DNA of 64,000 bases from Hyalella azteca (taxonomy: Eukaryota > Arthropoda > Malacostraca > Amphipoda > Hyalellidae). Numbering within the stretch: position 1 is the first letter of the stretch; the number at the start of each line of letters is the position of its first letter. The notes below the pieces were generated by a model, which saw nothing but the letters and a program-made list of their open reading frames with translations, was not told where the DNA came from and made no database searches. The DNA is taken from positions 186,001 through 250,000 of the forward strand of contig NW_025944920.1 in the NCBI RefSeq assembly GCF_000764305.2, read 5' to 3'. Position numbers and translations under genes: made by a program. Positions 33,414 through 45,412 of the stretch are shown here, one piece after another.

Positions 33414-34083
33414 AGCCCCGGTCCTGGGCACCGTTGGGTCACAGTCGGGCTCGGCGCCCTGGCAGAGGAGGTGTGTCGTCTTCCGTCCGCATCTCAGTCT
33501 CGTGACTCGTCTTGTGTGCGCGAGTTAGACTTGGATTATTTCGACGAATTTTAAGCTTTTAACGTCCAGTTTCCATTCTTCATTTCGCAAAAAGTTTAAT
33601 GAAAGACGTTGTATGAGGTCTTTACAGTAAATACTCCTGTAATTTTTGATATCCTTATCGTATTTCCCAACAAAGGCTTATTCATGGCTAAGGTCACGAA
33701 GCTTGTAACAGTAGTGATCGTCGCACATTTCACAAGCGTTTACTCCCGAGCTGTGATGTTGCTGACACACCATGTGATCATGATGATTTGAAAGGATAAA
33801 TATCTTAATTAACTCACAAATTTAAACTTGAATAATTCGTTAAAGACAGCTTGGGTTTTAATTTATTCAGTCGCATTTACGTTATCATGAAAACTGAGAC
33901 GTGACATTTTGACGTTAACCGTGATGCCAGTGCAGACATCGCTGATGTGTTGTTGCAGAGGGCAGCGTACGTCTGGGCGACCATTTATTAGCGTCAAGTG
34001 GGAGACCATTGAAGTGCATAAGCCAGTCGTCAAATCACGGCAGGAATGTCGCTTCTCTCGGCTACCTAACACTCACCTACTCA
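33414..34083. other. GC-rich patch then AT-rich non-coding sequence
   Basis: 33414-33540 is GC-rich, open in the frame of the preceding array and has a possible donor GAG|GTGTGT near 33470. I could not identify a protein. The remainder shows nothing. Confidence 0.35.
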
Positions 34084-34288
34084 ACTGTCAACACCAACAA
34101 CACAGCCGATGATACAACAACTGTCAACACCAACAACATAGCCGATGATACAACAACTGTCAACACCAACAACATAATCGATGATACAACAACTGTCAAC
34201 ACCAACAACATAACCGATGATGCAACAACTGTCATCACCAACAACATAACCGATGATACAGCAACTGTCAACTCCAACAACATAACAA
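34084..34288. repeat. 36-bp minisatellite, about 5.7 units
   Basis: Unit starts ACTGTCAACACCAACAACAT and ends GATGATACAACA; exact 36-base spacing. Open on both strands because 36 is divisible by 3. Confidence 0.92.
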
Positions 34289-34862
34289 CATAACCGCAAT
34301 AATGCTTCTGATCTTTGATAGTGAAAATTATTTGTGCATTCTGGTTTGACTTTAGTATCACCATTTAAATAAGTTGTTAAAAACGATTTGAAAACCTAAA
34401 ATGGTATTTAAGGAAATTTGAAAAATGTTTGAAAAGTGAAGGTGTATGGTTTGTGTAATATCACTCATCCATTTATTTCGTGAATTCGCATTTCTTTGCA
34501 GTTATTTGGTAGCTCAGATTAGTATCAAGGTGATTGGCTGACCCATTTACACTTCTGCAATTAGAATCCTGACTGGGATAATATTCTATGGTTGACGATA
34601 TAGCGGTGTTATCACTAAACGTGACTGGTCGACATATGGAATAGCAAGAATATACTTCCTAATGAGCAGTATATAAGGGATTAATGTGCAGGCGGTAAGG
34701 GATTAAAGGATAGAAAGCGATGTTTTGTAGAGTACAGCAACGACAATTTTGACTTCAGCGAAAATTGGCCATTATTTTGTGTTCTAGATAAGCGCTTTGT
34801 CACCGCAGGCGGGCAGTAAATCCCCCTGGACATAACCTCTGGACACAGTAAAGCACTCTCGC
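34289..34862. other. non-coding sequence downstream of a possible minus-strand exon
   Basis: AT-rich, nothing supported. If the exon at 34863 is real, this contains its 3'-UTR. Confidence 0.35.
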
Positions 34863-34932
34863 CTATGACCGCTCGTACAGCCGCGGGTAGTGAAGCTTCT
34901 TGTACGGAACACTGAATTTGGTTTCCCATTCG
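34863..34932 (-). CDS. possible terminal coding exon of an unidentified gene
   Basis: On the minus strand a T-rich stretch and ATACGTCAG acceptor precede 70 bases that encode, after a split codon, EWETKFSVPYKKLHYPRLYE, then RS and a stop. The peptide is charged and aromatic, not low complexity, and the exon is much GC-richer than its flanks. An overlapping frame from an ATG at about 34929 is longer but less protein-like. No matching upstream exon was found. Confidence 0.3.
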
Positions 34933-37108
34933 CTGACGTATATAAATGAAAAATGATTATTAATAAATCATTTTCCAGCTCGTGAGAAAATAATTAGGTT
35001 AACAAAAATCAAGGTTTGTACACTGGTTGCAAATTAGCGCGTGCATTGCAACGAAAAAGTTATTTATCGAAAATTTTTGTAAATCTCGTAAATCAAATTT
35101 AGTAAACCAAAAGATTGAATTTTGTTTCATGCATAAATATTTAGTATTTTAACTTATTTTTACACCTGAAATAATTTTGTAATTTTTCAATACTTGACAA
35201 AATTTTGTAAATGCTTAACAGCCGAAGCGACATTATAACTTCTGATATCGTGTTACGACGCTCTTACATTATTGAAGCACGGATGCAAAATACTATATTA
35301 AACCTCCAAGCTTTTTCCTAATGTTCTATTGGGATACAAACTTGATATAATTAAAAGTATGATATTGTCTGTGTGACATGTGATTCGAGGACTGATTTGT
35401 TAATGAATTATATACTGTGCGTAATCAATAAACATGAAAGTATCTCCAATTTTGTATCTCCAATGTTGATTCTTGAACGGGCGACGAGGGTTCAGGGTAA
35501 ATTTTAGTACAGTTATTCGGGCAGCGCGGGCGCGCCGTGTGACCGATGACTCAGCAAGCGTGGAGATGTGGAGATTCACTATCCAACAATAAGTCTGTTG
35601 AACTTTTGGGATCAACTCTTAAGTCATGATGGTGAAAACTATTGTACTGTATTCTGGTTAGGTAGTAAGCTTATGCAGTGGTGAATGGTGTTGATGTTAT
35701 TGATATTAACATACGTGTTGATATTACGAAGCTTTGAAATCGGAATTCTTGTATGCTTATTTGATATAATAAAATATTAAATGTTCACATCATTAATTTA
35801 CAGGGTGCAAATCTTTGAGTATATCAACATTTATATTAGAATCATTTAAAAGAACGTAGAAATTGAATGCTGTGCTCGACAAGAGAAACTGTATTATACT
35901 TGTATTTATCGTTTTAATTGTGTATGAAAGTGAACAAGTGAAGTGTAATTGAAGAAAACAATTAACTTAAGTGAAGAACTTCGTCCAAATAAGCACTGGA
36001 ACGTAAATTTCAGTTGTGTAAACACCCCTTGAACTGAACTGCAGCCCAGTGAAAATTTACAGACGCGGCAGCTTCTGATTTGGGATACCAGAAGCTGGGG
36101 CGACACCAAATTTTGTTAGGGAGGCAGTGGAACAGACGACGAGTGTGTGCCAGTGAAGCAGTTCTGTCCAGCGATGACCACAGCTGTCACCGCGTGACGC
36201 GCTCTGCGCTGCAACAACGTTAGTAACATTTCTTTAAATAATCGTCCATCTTTATAATATTTATTTGTTTCCCTAATATTATTAGTATGAAATATTTTTC
36301 GTTGGTTGTTGTTATTGTAAACGTAAGTTCTTGACTGTGCTGTACATCAGTGAACTTTCAAATATAATTAGTATATTAATATATTATTAATATATTATTA
36401 ACTTTTTAATTTGATCTGTTTATATGGCGTTATCGTTGAGCTGTATATAAGAATGGTGTTACAAAACGGTGAGTTTTTAAGCAATTCATCAGAAGAATAC
36501 AGATTCAATACTTTCAACATATTTGATTGCGCACCAATCGTACTTAAAAGCATTTTTTCATATGAGCATACCCATTAAAAACACTTAATAATCACCCTTA
36601 TTGTAAACTGCCTTAGCCTAGCCTTAATTTATGTTATTCTATAACGAGTAATACATTTGCACCACACGTTTTCTCCATAAATTGATACTAAAAACTTCAA
36701 AATTGCCTCATATTTATTTTACAGTCGTGGTTTAATTATATAGCATTTCTCACCACTTGCAGCATCCGCACCACATCACCAGCGCGTGTGCATGAACATT
36801 GAACATATACATGTTTCATTCTGGCTTTTCGATCACTTTTCTCTGCTTTTTCTACATGATTTTTTTCGGTAGCAGCATATGCATATTGCTCCAATTTTTC
36901 AGAATTGAGAACGATAAATTAATTTATGATCTTGTATAATAACAAAAGAAAAATATATTGGAAAACGAAATTATTGTTATTCATTTGTTACCATGTAAAA
37001 TTGAAGCTTTAACGAGCCTTCTACATTGAAGGATTTGTTCTATCTTTCGTCAGGAAGCTAATACTTTGGGCTCTGCATTAAGATTAATTTAAACTGCCCA
37101 AATAATCC
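34933..37108. other. non-coding sequence, weak exon candidates only
   Basis: At about 36109-36210 the minus strand has an acceptor GTTGTTGCAG followed by an open frame HAVTAVVIAGQNCFTGTH that stops within 31 codons; evidence is too weak to call. Elsewhere AT-rich. Confidence 0.35.
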
Positions 37109-37137
37109 GTCCGGTATCGATGGGCTCGATACCGGAC
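37109..37137. repeat. perfect 12-bp hairpin
   Basis: GTCCGGTATCGA and TCGATACCGGAC flank TGGGC. It is GC-richer than its surroundings and has no T-run. Function unknown. Confidence 0.9.
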
Positions 37138-37732
37138 AAAATTTTTATGTCTAAACTGGCTTGCCCAGAATGTCTCCACAAAGCTAAAATGAATTGAATA
37201 ATTTTGTGGAAAATCTTGTTTTTTAATTTATCGTGGATGTGAATGAGAGACTTGGCACGAATAAGGAATTGTTTTGCTATTCACAATCAGAAAAATGATA
37301 TGGTCATATTGTCAAAATGGGACACCCTTTCTGCTCTTGATACGTCCTCTTACCGGGTTAACTTCAAGTGGGTCCGGATGAACCACACAGGACAAAATGT
37401 GCATCGCTATTTGTACAAAACTGTACTCATTTTCCTGAGTACAATCTCATGTTCTTGTTTCGGTCGCTGGTCTCGGCGTGGGCGTTCGTTTCTTCATGGG
37501 TGTTGAGTTTGCGTTGGTTTGATGTGATCGCTGCGGTCCTGTAAGGCACCCAGCAAACAAACGTGTGTGTTACGTTAGCGCAAGAGTATCCCTATAGCGC
37601 ACTTAATGGCTTGTCAATGGACCGATTACGGTCGTCTTTGAGAAATGACGAGCCCGTAACTGAGTACAAGTCCGTAAAGGAAGCGATGTAAGGAGAGCAG
37701 CAGACGCTCGTGTGGGAGAGCAAAATGATCTG
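37138..37732. other. non-coding sequence
   Basis: An 87-codon open frame at 37243-37506 has no recognisable motif or splice context. Nothing else. Confidence 0.35.
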
Positions 37733-37876
37733 GGGCCATACTTTCAAACTCGGTTAGTGAACGTAAGTACTTACGCACTATTTTCTTGTCTATGATTGGT
37801 GGATTTTGCTTGAAAGACCGTCAATGATTGGCTGATGAACTTACGATCTCTTAACTTTTTTTGAAAGTAAAGGCCC
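37733..37876. mobile_element. MITE candidate with about 38-bp terminal inverted repeats
   Basis: The left end, GGGCCATACTTTCAAACTCG then GTTAGTGAACGTAAGT, matches the reverse complement of the right end (GGGCCTTTACTTTCAAA... GTTAAGAGATCGTAAGT). Length 144 bases, no coding capacity, internal ATGATTGGTGGA/ATGATTGGCTGA repeat. Flanking bases do not show a clear target duplication beyond TG. Confidence 0.55.
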
Positions 37877-38870
37877 TGCTCTTCACGAGGTGTGGTGAGC
37901 ATCACTGTTCCCAGACGAACAGTGTTCACGATGTTCGCACTGTTCACTGTTCAAAGTGCGAAGAATATTCATGAATATAGCGACGCATTAGGTCATGTTT
38001 TTGTGTTTCACGCGCCCCCCGACATCTCCCGACGACATGAGGTCCATGTTCACTACTGGAAAGCGCTTATAGTTCAATTCCTAAAGAGGGATAGTCATCT
38101 TTCAGCCGTAACTTCATGGAATATAATGATCCCTTTTATGGCTTTGAAATTCCATTGTTCATGACAGTTGCTTATGACTCCTGTTGCTCATGGCAGTCGT
38201 TGATGACTGTAGCTGTTGATGACTGTAGCTGTTGATGATGGCTTCTGTTCTTTATGCCTTTGTTTTCAACGATTTCTGTTGAAAAGTTTTGTGGTTGATT
38301 GTTTCTGTTGATGATAAATTCTGTTAATGTCATTTGGTGCAGGACTGCAGCAACTTGTTCTCCAGTGTGCAGAGGCAGACGTGCAAAACATGAAAAAGCA
38401 TATTAAAGTCAGATCAACCGCGTTGCCGTGCAATATTATAGATCATGAGAGGTCCATCATTAACTACAATTTCATTCAAGGTTTCAAATAGGAAATTCGA
38501 GTATAAAAAATTCACGTGTTTCCGCGTACGAAATTCCATTGCTCTGGATTATCATTTAGAAAAATGCGTTAGTTGTGCTTCATCTGAATGAGTTAATTAC
38601 ATTTGTGTTTGCCTTTCTTCTTCAATTTTATCTCATTACTCTCTTGCTGTAAATCATTCATGAAATGGGTCTATTATGACGCACTAAAATGTGTTTAAAC
38701 GATTTTATTTGTGAAGACTCATCGTTAATGAGTGCAAAATTTTGAAAGCGATTGATTTGGTCAAGCATGTCATCGTTTCCAATTTATTTCTCTGATTTTA
38801 GATTTCTGATTTCACCTAAATTATGGGATTAGGAATGCATTGTTCAGACTGTGAAGACTTGCATACTCCG
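37877..38870. other. non-coding sequence
   Basis: A short repeat of GTTGATGACTGTAGCT lies near 38200-38235. No supported gene. Confidence 0.4.
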
Positions 38871-39026
38871 CCACTCTGCACGGCGCATGTCATGCCGTCA
38901 TGGCGCTCGCCACTCTGCACGGCGCATGTCATGCCGTCATGGCGCTCGCCACTCTGCACCGCGCATGTCATGCCGTCATGGCGCTCGCCACTCTGCACGA
39001 CGCATATCATGCCATCATGACGCCGT
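38871..39026. repeat. 39-bp minisatellite, 4 units
   Basis: Units at 38871, 38910, 38949 and 38988 beginning CCACTCTGCACGGCGCATGT; the last diverges into shorter ATCATGGC/GCCGTCATG strings to about 39050. Confidence 0.9.
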
Positions 39027-39224
39027 CATGCCATCATGGCTCCGTCATGCCCTGTGTCTCTCCAATCTTTCCGAGGTCGACGAAAGTTGACGCTGAGGCA
39101 GCGGCTCGTCGGACACCAGCGCTGCGTAGGCCATTGCTTTAGTGCCCGCAATATTGCTGGGCGGCCGGCCGAGTCATGAGCGTCGTGACATGTAGTGCTG
39201 TGTAGCTTCATGCATGTCATGCTT

Positions 39225-39474
39225 CATGCTATGCTATGTAGTGCTATGCTATGTAATGCTATGCTATGTAGTGCTATGCTATGTAGTGCTATGCTATGTA
39301 GTGCTATGCTATGTAGTGCTATGCTATGTAGTGCTATGCTATGTAATGCTATGCTATGTAATGCTATGCTATGTAATGATATGCTATGTAATGATATGCT
39401 ATGTAATGATATGCTATGTAATGCTATGCTATGTAATGATATGCTATGTAATGATATGCTATGTAATGCTATCT
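39225..39474. repeat. 15-bp minisatellite, about 16 units
   Basis: Unit ATGCTATGCTATGTA/GTGCTATGCTATGTA, changing in blocks to AATGCTATGCTATGT and AATGATATGCTATGT. Perfectly framed, so all plus-strand frames stay open. Confidence 0.92.
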
Positions 39475-40379
39475 TTGCAACGTATCTTCATGCAAGCCAT
39501 ATATAGTTTTTTGTTGTATTTTGCTATGTCGTGCTATATGCTCTCGAATGCTATGTTATGTACATATCTTAAGGGCAAGTCATACTTCATACCATGCCAT
39601 GCTCCTGTATGCTATGCTATTGGGCTTTTTAACGTGTGTTTTAAATTAAAACACACAAGAAATTCCTCAGGTAACTGTGGATTTTTTATAAAAAGCCATG
39701 TTTCTGAACTTGTATTTTTCGCAATCTGAGGCTTTTTTTTTACTTCTTAGACGTAATCGCCTAGTCTATCACCTACCTGCATACGAACAAACTTATGAAA
39801 ATAGAAATGAAGAATGCAATTCGAGAAAATTAATTGTAAATTTGGTCTCCTTTAGCTGTAGGGATTTTATTGCTATTCTTTCATATCTATGATATGTACA
39901 TCTGATACATATTGCTGATTGCGAGTTTAGGTTTTAAACTTTGATTAGCTAATACATTTTAACGCTTGACGATGATTGCCTGCATAACCTATACGAATGC
40001 CATATATGTGTTTAGAGTGGATAAATCTTGCCAAATGCATTATTTAATTATTGCTATCCAGTGACAAATTGAAGCCTTCTATCGGGATTATAATATTGAT
40101 AAAATATGATATTTTTATTATTAATGTTAGCTAAGGTAATTCCTTAGAAATCCAGAAGATGTGATCGTTCTCATATGACTCGATACTCACTCTACTCGCT
40201 TCATCGTTCATTCACTTTCAAGCTTCGGCTTTCCCTTGAAACATGTCTTATAACGAAGAACAGATTTTACTCTCCTATTAGTAAACAATATCAGAATTGT
40301 ATTTATTCAAAAAGTTGTGTTTAAAAAACTACCATGAGGGAAAAAATTAAAAAGAAATAAAGAAAAAAAATAAAAAAAA
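39475..40379. other. AT-rich non-coding sequence
   Basis: Scattered ATGCTATGTTATG strings near 39500-39620 are probably decayed array units. Ends in an A-rich tract. Confidence 0.4.
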
Positions 40380-40401
40380 CAGTGAACAAATTTGTTCACT
40401 G
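40380..40401. repeat. perfect 22-bp palindrome between A-rich and T-rich tracts
   Basis: CAGTGAACAAA followed by its complement TTTGTTCACTG without loop. An A-rich tract on the left and a T-rich tract on the right extend the potential pairing imperfectly to about 100 bases. Confidence 0.9.
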
Positions 40402-42356
40402 TATAGTTTTAATTTTTTTTTGTCAAAATTTTGTCCCCTGAAGTCACAAAAATTAATCATGTTAATGATCCGCTGAATTACGAACCGTCTTCAGGTCAAA
40501 GTTTAATTTGCATTAAGTCATCATGCTCTTATACAAGCAGTAATATAACTTGTTAAAATAAATCTTCAAACCCTAGCAAGACAAACCCATGACATAAGAA
40601 TGCTCGATCCCTGACCCCATGTTGGTCGTGGGCAAGCCAAGGTGTGTCGATGTAGTCCAGTGTCCAGAGATTCATGTTCTGCAAATAATATTCATTTTAT
40701 CTGGATGCCGAGCATTTCTTAGTACAAGTTTATCTCTCTGTACCGTTGTTAAAGGACAAGATAATTTTAGGGTATACCTTTTAATATCCTCGCTGCTTAT
40801 GACGACATAGAGCATTCTATCACCACAGGAATCTAAATTATATTGCAACGTGGTTGCTATTTATAACAAAATTTTTTAGTCTATATTGCAACAAAATGCG
40901 GATCAACAAAATTCTGCTGCAAGATCTGCTTGAAATTTTCAAATTCTTAGTCTCTTTTACAGTGTTTCGTTGTTGTACGAATAATTTACTGTTTCAAATC
41001 CGGCTCTTAGAACTGACAGTTTTAAGGGATGGTCTCATGGACCCCTCTCTGAAACTTGGCTTGGTATGACGTCACGGCTGTGGTGAGAACATCACGAATC
41101 ATTGAGCAGCTGTCGGTGACCTCACCACCACGGCACCTGAAGTGCCAGTGCATGTGCAGTTGACAGTAGTTGGTGAACAAGCAAGTCTGACGATCGCTTC
41201 CAAAACTTAAGCCCAAAGACACAATTGCTTGCAATGCAATCGTAATTTTCTTGGAATCTCAAGTCCAGAAAATGACGACGTCTAATTAAGCGCAAGTTTC
41301 GTGCATATACGAATATTTGAACAAGAGCGGGCTCATTTTCTAAGTAATGTAAACAGAGTAATAAATTCATTGCAGCGAATAGACAACATTGACGCAACTG
41401 CAGAGCACTTGTGCAATGTGCATGGGTACTATCCGTCTTGCCACTACTGCTTGATCGGTGACGACTTATCCAAATGAAAACAACGACGCCAATTGAGGTT
41501 TTCCTGGTGAATTGGATTAATAAAATTGAATAGAACTCCTGGTTCATAGATGAAAGAGTTGAATCGGCTAAAGTTGTGTCTTTCTCGATACGGCAGATCG
41601 CGACAACGAGCGTGTTGTCATTCAGCAGTAAAATAAAATACTTTTACCTGAGGCTTTTATTCTCTTATTAGTTCTATGTACTTTTTCAAACCACGCAATG
41701 AAGCTCCATGTTCGAGATTGACATGCATTAATGAGGTACGAGAATATCTCTCACAGTCCTTGATTGTAAAGACACGAAGAGATGGGAAATGCTATACGTA
41801 GTTTGTGCGATCGTCGTGTGAAATTGTTATCTGATTTAATCCCGCTTCTAACCAACACGTGGTATTTTTGCGAACACCTAATTCTACATTTCAGTTTGAA
41901 TCTTAAGTGCGTTTATGTGAAGCGTCACTCACAGAATCGGTGCATGTGCGGCTCAATTTAGTAAATTGTAGTTCGTAAGATAGACATGTTGAAATGCAGC
42001 ATAAGAAACTTGTAAACTGGAAAGAACTACCGTGTTTCTTTCATGAATTTTTTTCAATGCATTCACTCGGACATCGAACTTTAATTTTTTTCCACTTTCC
42101 CCATGATAATATTATACATTCCCGGCGACGATCTCATTTTTCCTGTATGGAGACGACGCTTCCCTCTAGACATCTGATATTGAATCAATGTTAAATTCAA
42201 CGTTATTTCATTGAATTAACTTTCATTAAACGTTGCTTCAACGTCATCTACGAGGAGGGTTTGGATACGGAACAACAGGATGAAGGGGACACCTGCCCTT
42301 GTTGCGGTACCACTAGAAAAGAGTGGAAGAGAACAATAGGTGGCGCAGAGTATCCA
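40402..42356. other. non-coding sequence with one possible minus-strand exon
   Basis: See the entry at 41022-41234. Otherwise AT-rich with no motif recognised. Confidence 0.35.
41022..41234 (-). CDS. open frame, possible terminal exon, function unknown
   Basis: A 70-codon minus-strand frame of normal complexity. A CACTTCAG acceptor inside it would start an exon encoding CRGGEVTDSCSMIRDVLTTA and a further 17 residues to the stop. A possible donor (GTG|GTGAGG) follows shortly after. GC-richer than surroundings. No family recognised; it may be chance. Confidence 0.2.
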   Translation of the reverse strand: MQAIVSLGLSFGSDRQTCLFTNYCQLHMHWHFRCRGGEVTDSCSMIRDVLTTAVTSYQAKFQRGVHETIP

Positions 42357-42400
42357 TAAATATTGATTGATTGATTGATTTTTATTTACAAAGGAGCTCA
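42357..42400. repeat. (TTGA)n tract beside a possible retroposon end
   Basis: Four TTGA units followed by TTTTTATTTACAAAGGAGCT. The minus strand reads AATAAAAATCAATCAATCA, which looks like a polyadenylation signal and tetranucleotide tail of a retroposon. No coding part recognised. Confidence 0.4.
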
Positions 42401-45400
42401 AGTTACAATTAAAAAAAAAAGAAACATACAATCCAAAGAAAAATAATTGAGACATCCAAGTGAATGCCCCTAAGCAGATAAGCTTCGCAGGCAATGTAAG
42501 AATATGGCGTATGTAATGAAGTAATAAGAAGGGAAAATGGAAAAGACAGTAGGAGATGAAAAGGCGCATTGCGCATAGTTGGGTTGGTTATAGGTTTTAG
42601 GAGTTTGATTAGGGTTTGGGGTGTGCAACTGCAGCACGCACATGTAGGGGGTCGTCAGGGTTCTGCCGCGTCACGGCCGAGCGCTGTCGCTGATCGCTTT
42701 ACCGTGAGCTGTTAAGGCGCGCTGGGTCGCTCGTCAGAAGCTGGGCTATCCTACCAAGCTGATGGTATCATTTTTTATTGTTTAATACTTGGAATTTTGG
42801 TGCGCTGCAAGTTGGTTTCAGGCTGAGGGATGTAATCAAGATGCAGGTCGTAGCGTTTTTTTTTTCGTGCATATCTGTTGGTCTGGAGATTGCTAGGGTC
42901 TAGTTCTTGGCTTCTAGATGGCAGCTGAGCCTTGGCTATGGGCTATAAATCTTCATTGCGTTGATATTGTTCCGGATGCTGGCTATAATGCTTTAATTAT
43001 CCGTCTTATCTCAGTACAGCAGCCATGAAGGCTTGCCATGTCGTGGGGTTACTTGATGTCAGTGTCAAGTCTTAGCAGTAAAAGATCATATTGGATGTGT
43101 TATTGAAGTCAATAAATTTCACATGCGTGTACTGAATTTTGCTGCATTGACCGAACGTTTTTAATGCACTGACGTGCGGCTAAATGTATAATTAATAAAA
43201 ATTTAAATGAAATATCAATGTTTTCGTTGAAACGCAGTGTATTATCCATTATCAAGATCAGGAATTGCTCCGATGCAGACAATTAGATATTTTCTCCATG
43301 ATATTCTGATCCCAGGTATGCGGGTGAGATCGGTGCAAGGAGGTAACATGAGAACGTTCAGCTGCAAATTGATTGCCGCAATTTGTAGGCACGACTCTGC
43401 CAGTATCTTCAGTATCAGTATTATTTATACGGGTATCAACATGCAATTAATTTCATAACTGCAATAACATTCAAAAACATTATTCAGTCGTCTGTAAAAC
43501 ATTTTTTTTTCTCTTTTTAGATGACAAATAACCTGTTGATCGGTTCAAATTGCTCCACTGAATTACGTAAGTTGCTGAATGTCTCTAAAATAAAACTTTG
43601 TTTAAATTTAACAAATGTAGTGTGAATTACACAGAATAATTGCATTGCATTTTTTCAAAATGCCACTTCCGAAATATTTCAGTTCTGAGAGTTCATGAGC
43701 TGCGGTCTTTCATTCACTCAAGCCTCTATGTCTCTGTTGAATCGTTCGAACACATTGATTCGAAATATCCATCATATGTCATCATGTTCAACAAATGTAC
43801 GTCGTAATTTTCGCTAATAAATGCCGGATTAATGAGAAGCGATTTAAAATGCACGTATTTATTTTGCTGTACCGGCACAGCAGCTTTTAATTGCTTACGG
43901 TAAGTTCAATAAGTACGGCATGATAAGTTTTTCATGACATGTACTAGCTAGTAAAAATCGTGGTAAAAATTACTGTTAGAATATCTACAATGATGAAGAA
44001 GATGTCAGGGAGAACAAGATGTCCTTAATTAGGTGGTTGCCAGGGCACAACCTGAAGCAACGTGACCTCGGGTCGTAGAGGAGTGATGGTCCATGCACAA
44101 TAGATTAATGTTGCTCAGGACAATACAAGAGGGAGTACATGGCCGATGGCTGCACTACATCAGCACTGGGCGAAGGATGGCAGAGTCTGTTAAGTTGCAC
44201 GTTCCAACATGGCATTCATGCCGTCATTCTGAGATAAAATTATATTCATGTTTAGGGGGTTTTATAGGAAGTGTTTTTCATGTCTGGTCGATAGTTTAAT
44301 AACTTCTTTGTTTACTGTAGAAAAATTCCTGAATAAGGTTTTCGCTAACTATTTGCATTAAATTTACCTGTTCTAGTGAACATTATTATTATATGCAGAG
44401 TTAATTGTTGAAATTATATGCAGTAATAATCACCTGCATGCAGTATAAGATCTGTGTCAGCTGAATAAAATATCAAGAATGTTCCTAAAGAAAGTGTTGT
44501 TGAACCGTTGTACGCTATCAGTTAATTTTACATTGAAGTGTTTATGTTGCCTCGAGATAAATAAATATGCTTGTAAGGTCAAGTGCCAATGTACTGATTA
44601 AGTTCAATATGAAGCCTGGCATGTGTGAAGTGAAGTGTTATGTGCCTGTGTAGATTAGCACTAAGGCGGCTCAGTGAAGTGTCAATGTGGTAGTTGAGCT
44701 TGGAACTCAGCTTATGCGGTGCGTACGAAGACATCGACAAGAGTGTTAAGTTCATAGAAGGCTATACGCTCACGTGTCAAGGTGCCAGTCAAGATTTTCA
44801 TGATCCATTCGGGAATAAGAATGAATAATTTCTGATCAGCTTGCAACGTTCCCTTTGAACCACAGGCGATTGTGATAAAGCTCAGTGCAAACCTGAAATG
44901 AGATCAAAGTGACAGGTGAAATTAGAATTAAACGTATAGAAGTAAGAAGAAAAGCAATGTGTACTTCGAAATCATTTTGAAACTAGCAATGTCGAGAGAA
45001 AATCAAGTGCCAATTAGGATTGTGTTGAGCTGTGTTAGTTGAGATTGAAAGTAAACATTTAAGATTAAAAAATAATTCATGAGTTGAGGTTAATTTGAAG
45101 CAATTGATGCACCCGTTAGAAGCGTGATGAAACTAATACGTGGAGATGAAATAATACAGTCGCGTTCAGTATGAAACATGGAGTGTAATTGACTGTGTTC
45201 GTAATGTTCAATTCGAAGAATATGCAGTGTTAAATTGGAATGCGATGTGACTATCACTTGTGTAGAATCAAAGTGACATGCAAGTTGAGAGGAGTTTGCA
45301 AGTTGAGAGGAGTTTTATGAAATCAAAAAATGAATGTGGAAATGTGCTGAAGTTCGGTACATGCGAGGGTTGAGAAGTACTATGTCAATTGACATAACAC

Positions 45401-45412
45401 TTCTCCTGGAAC
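42401..45412. other. non-coding sequence
   Basis: A GC-rich patch at about 42595-42740 has no open frame of interest. 44500-45350 is purine-rich with recurring GTGAAGTG-like strings. Nothing supported. Confidence 0.4.

Noticed and set aside
36109..36210. Minus-strand exon-like frame after GTTGTTGCAG
   Set aside because: Only about 30 codons, ordinary GC-rich composition and no donor or partner exon; too weak to call.
41122..41547. 141-codon minus-strand frame
   Set aside because: No recognisable family. It overlaps the 41022-41234 frame in another phase, and neither has strong support; only the smaller one with an acceptor was kept, at low confidence.
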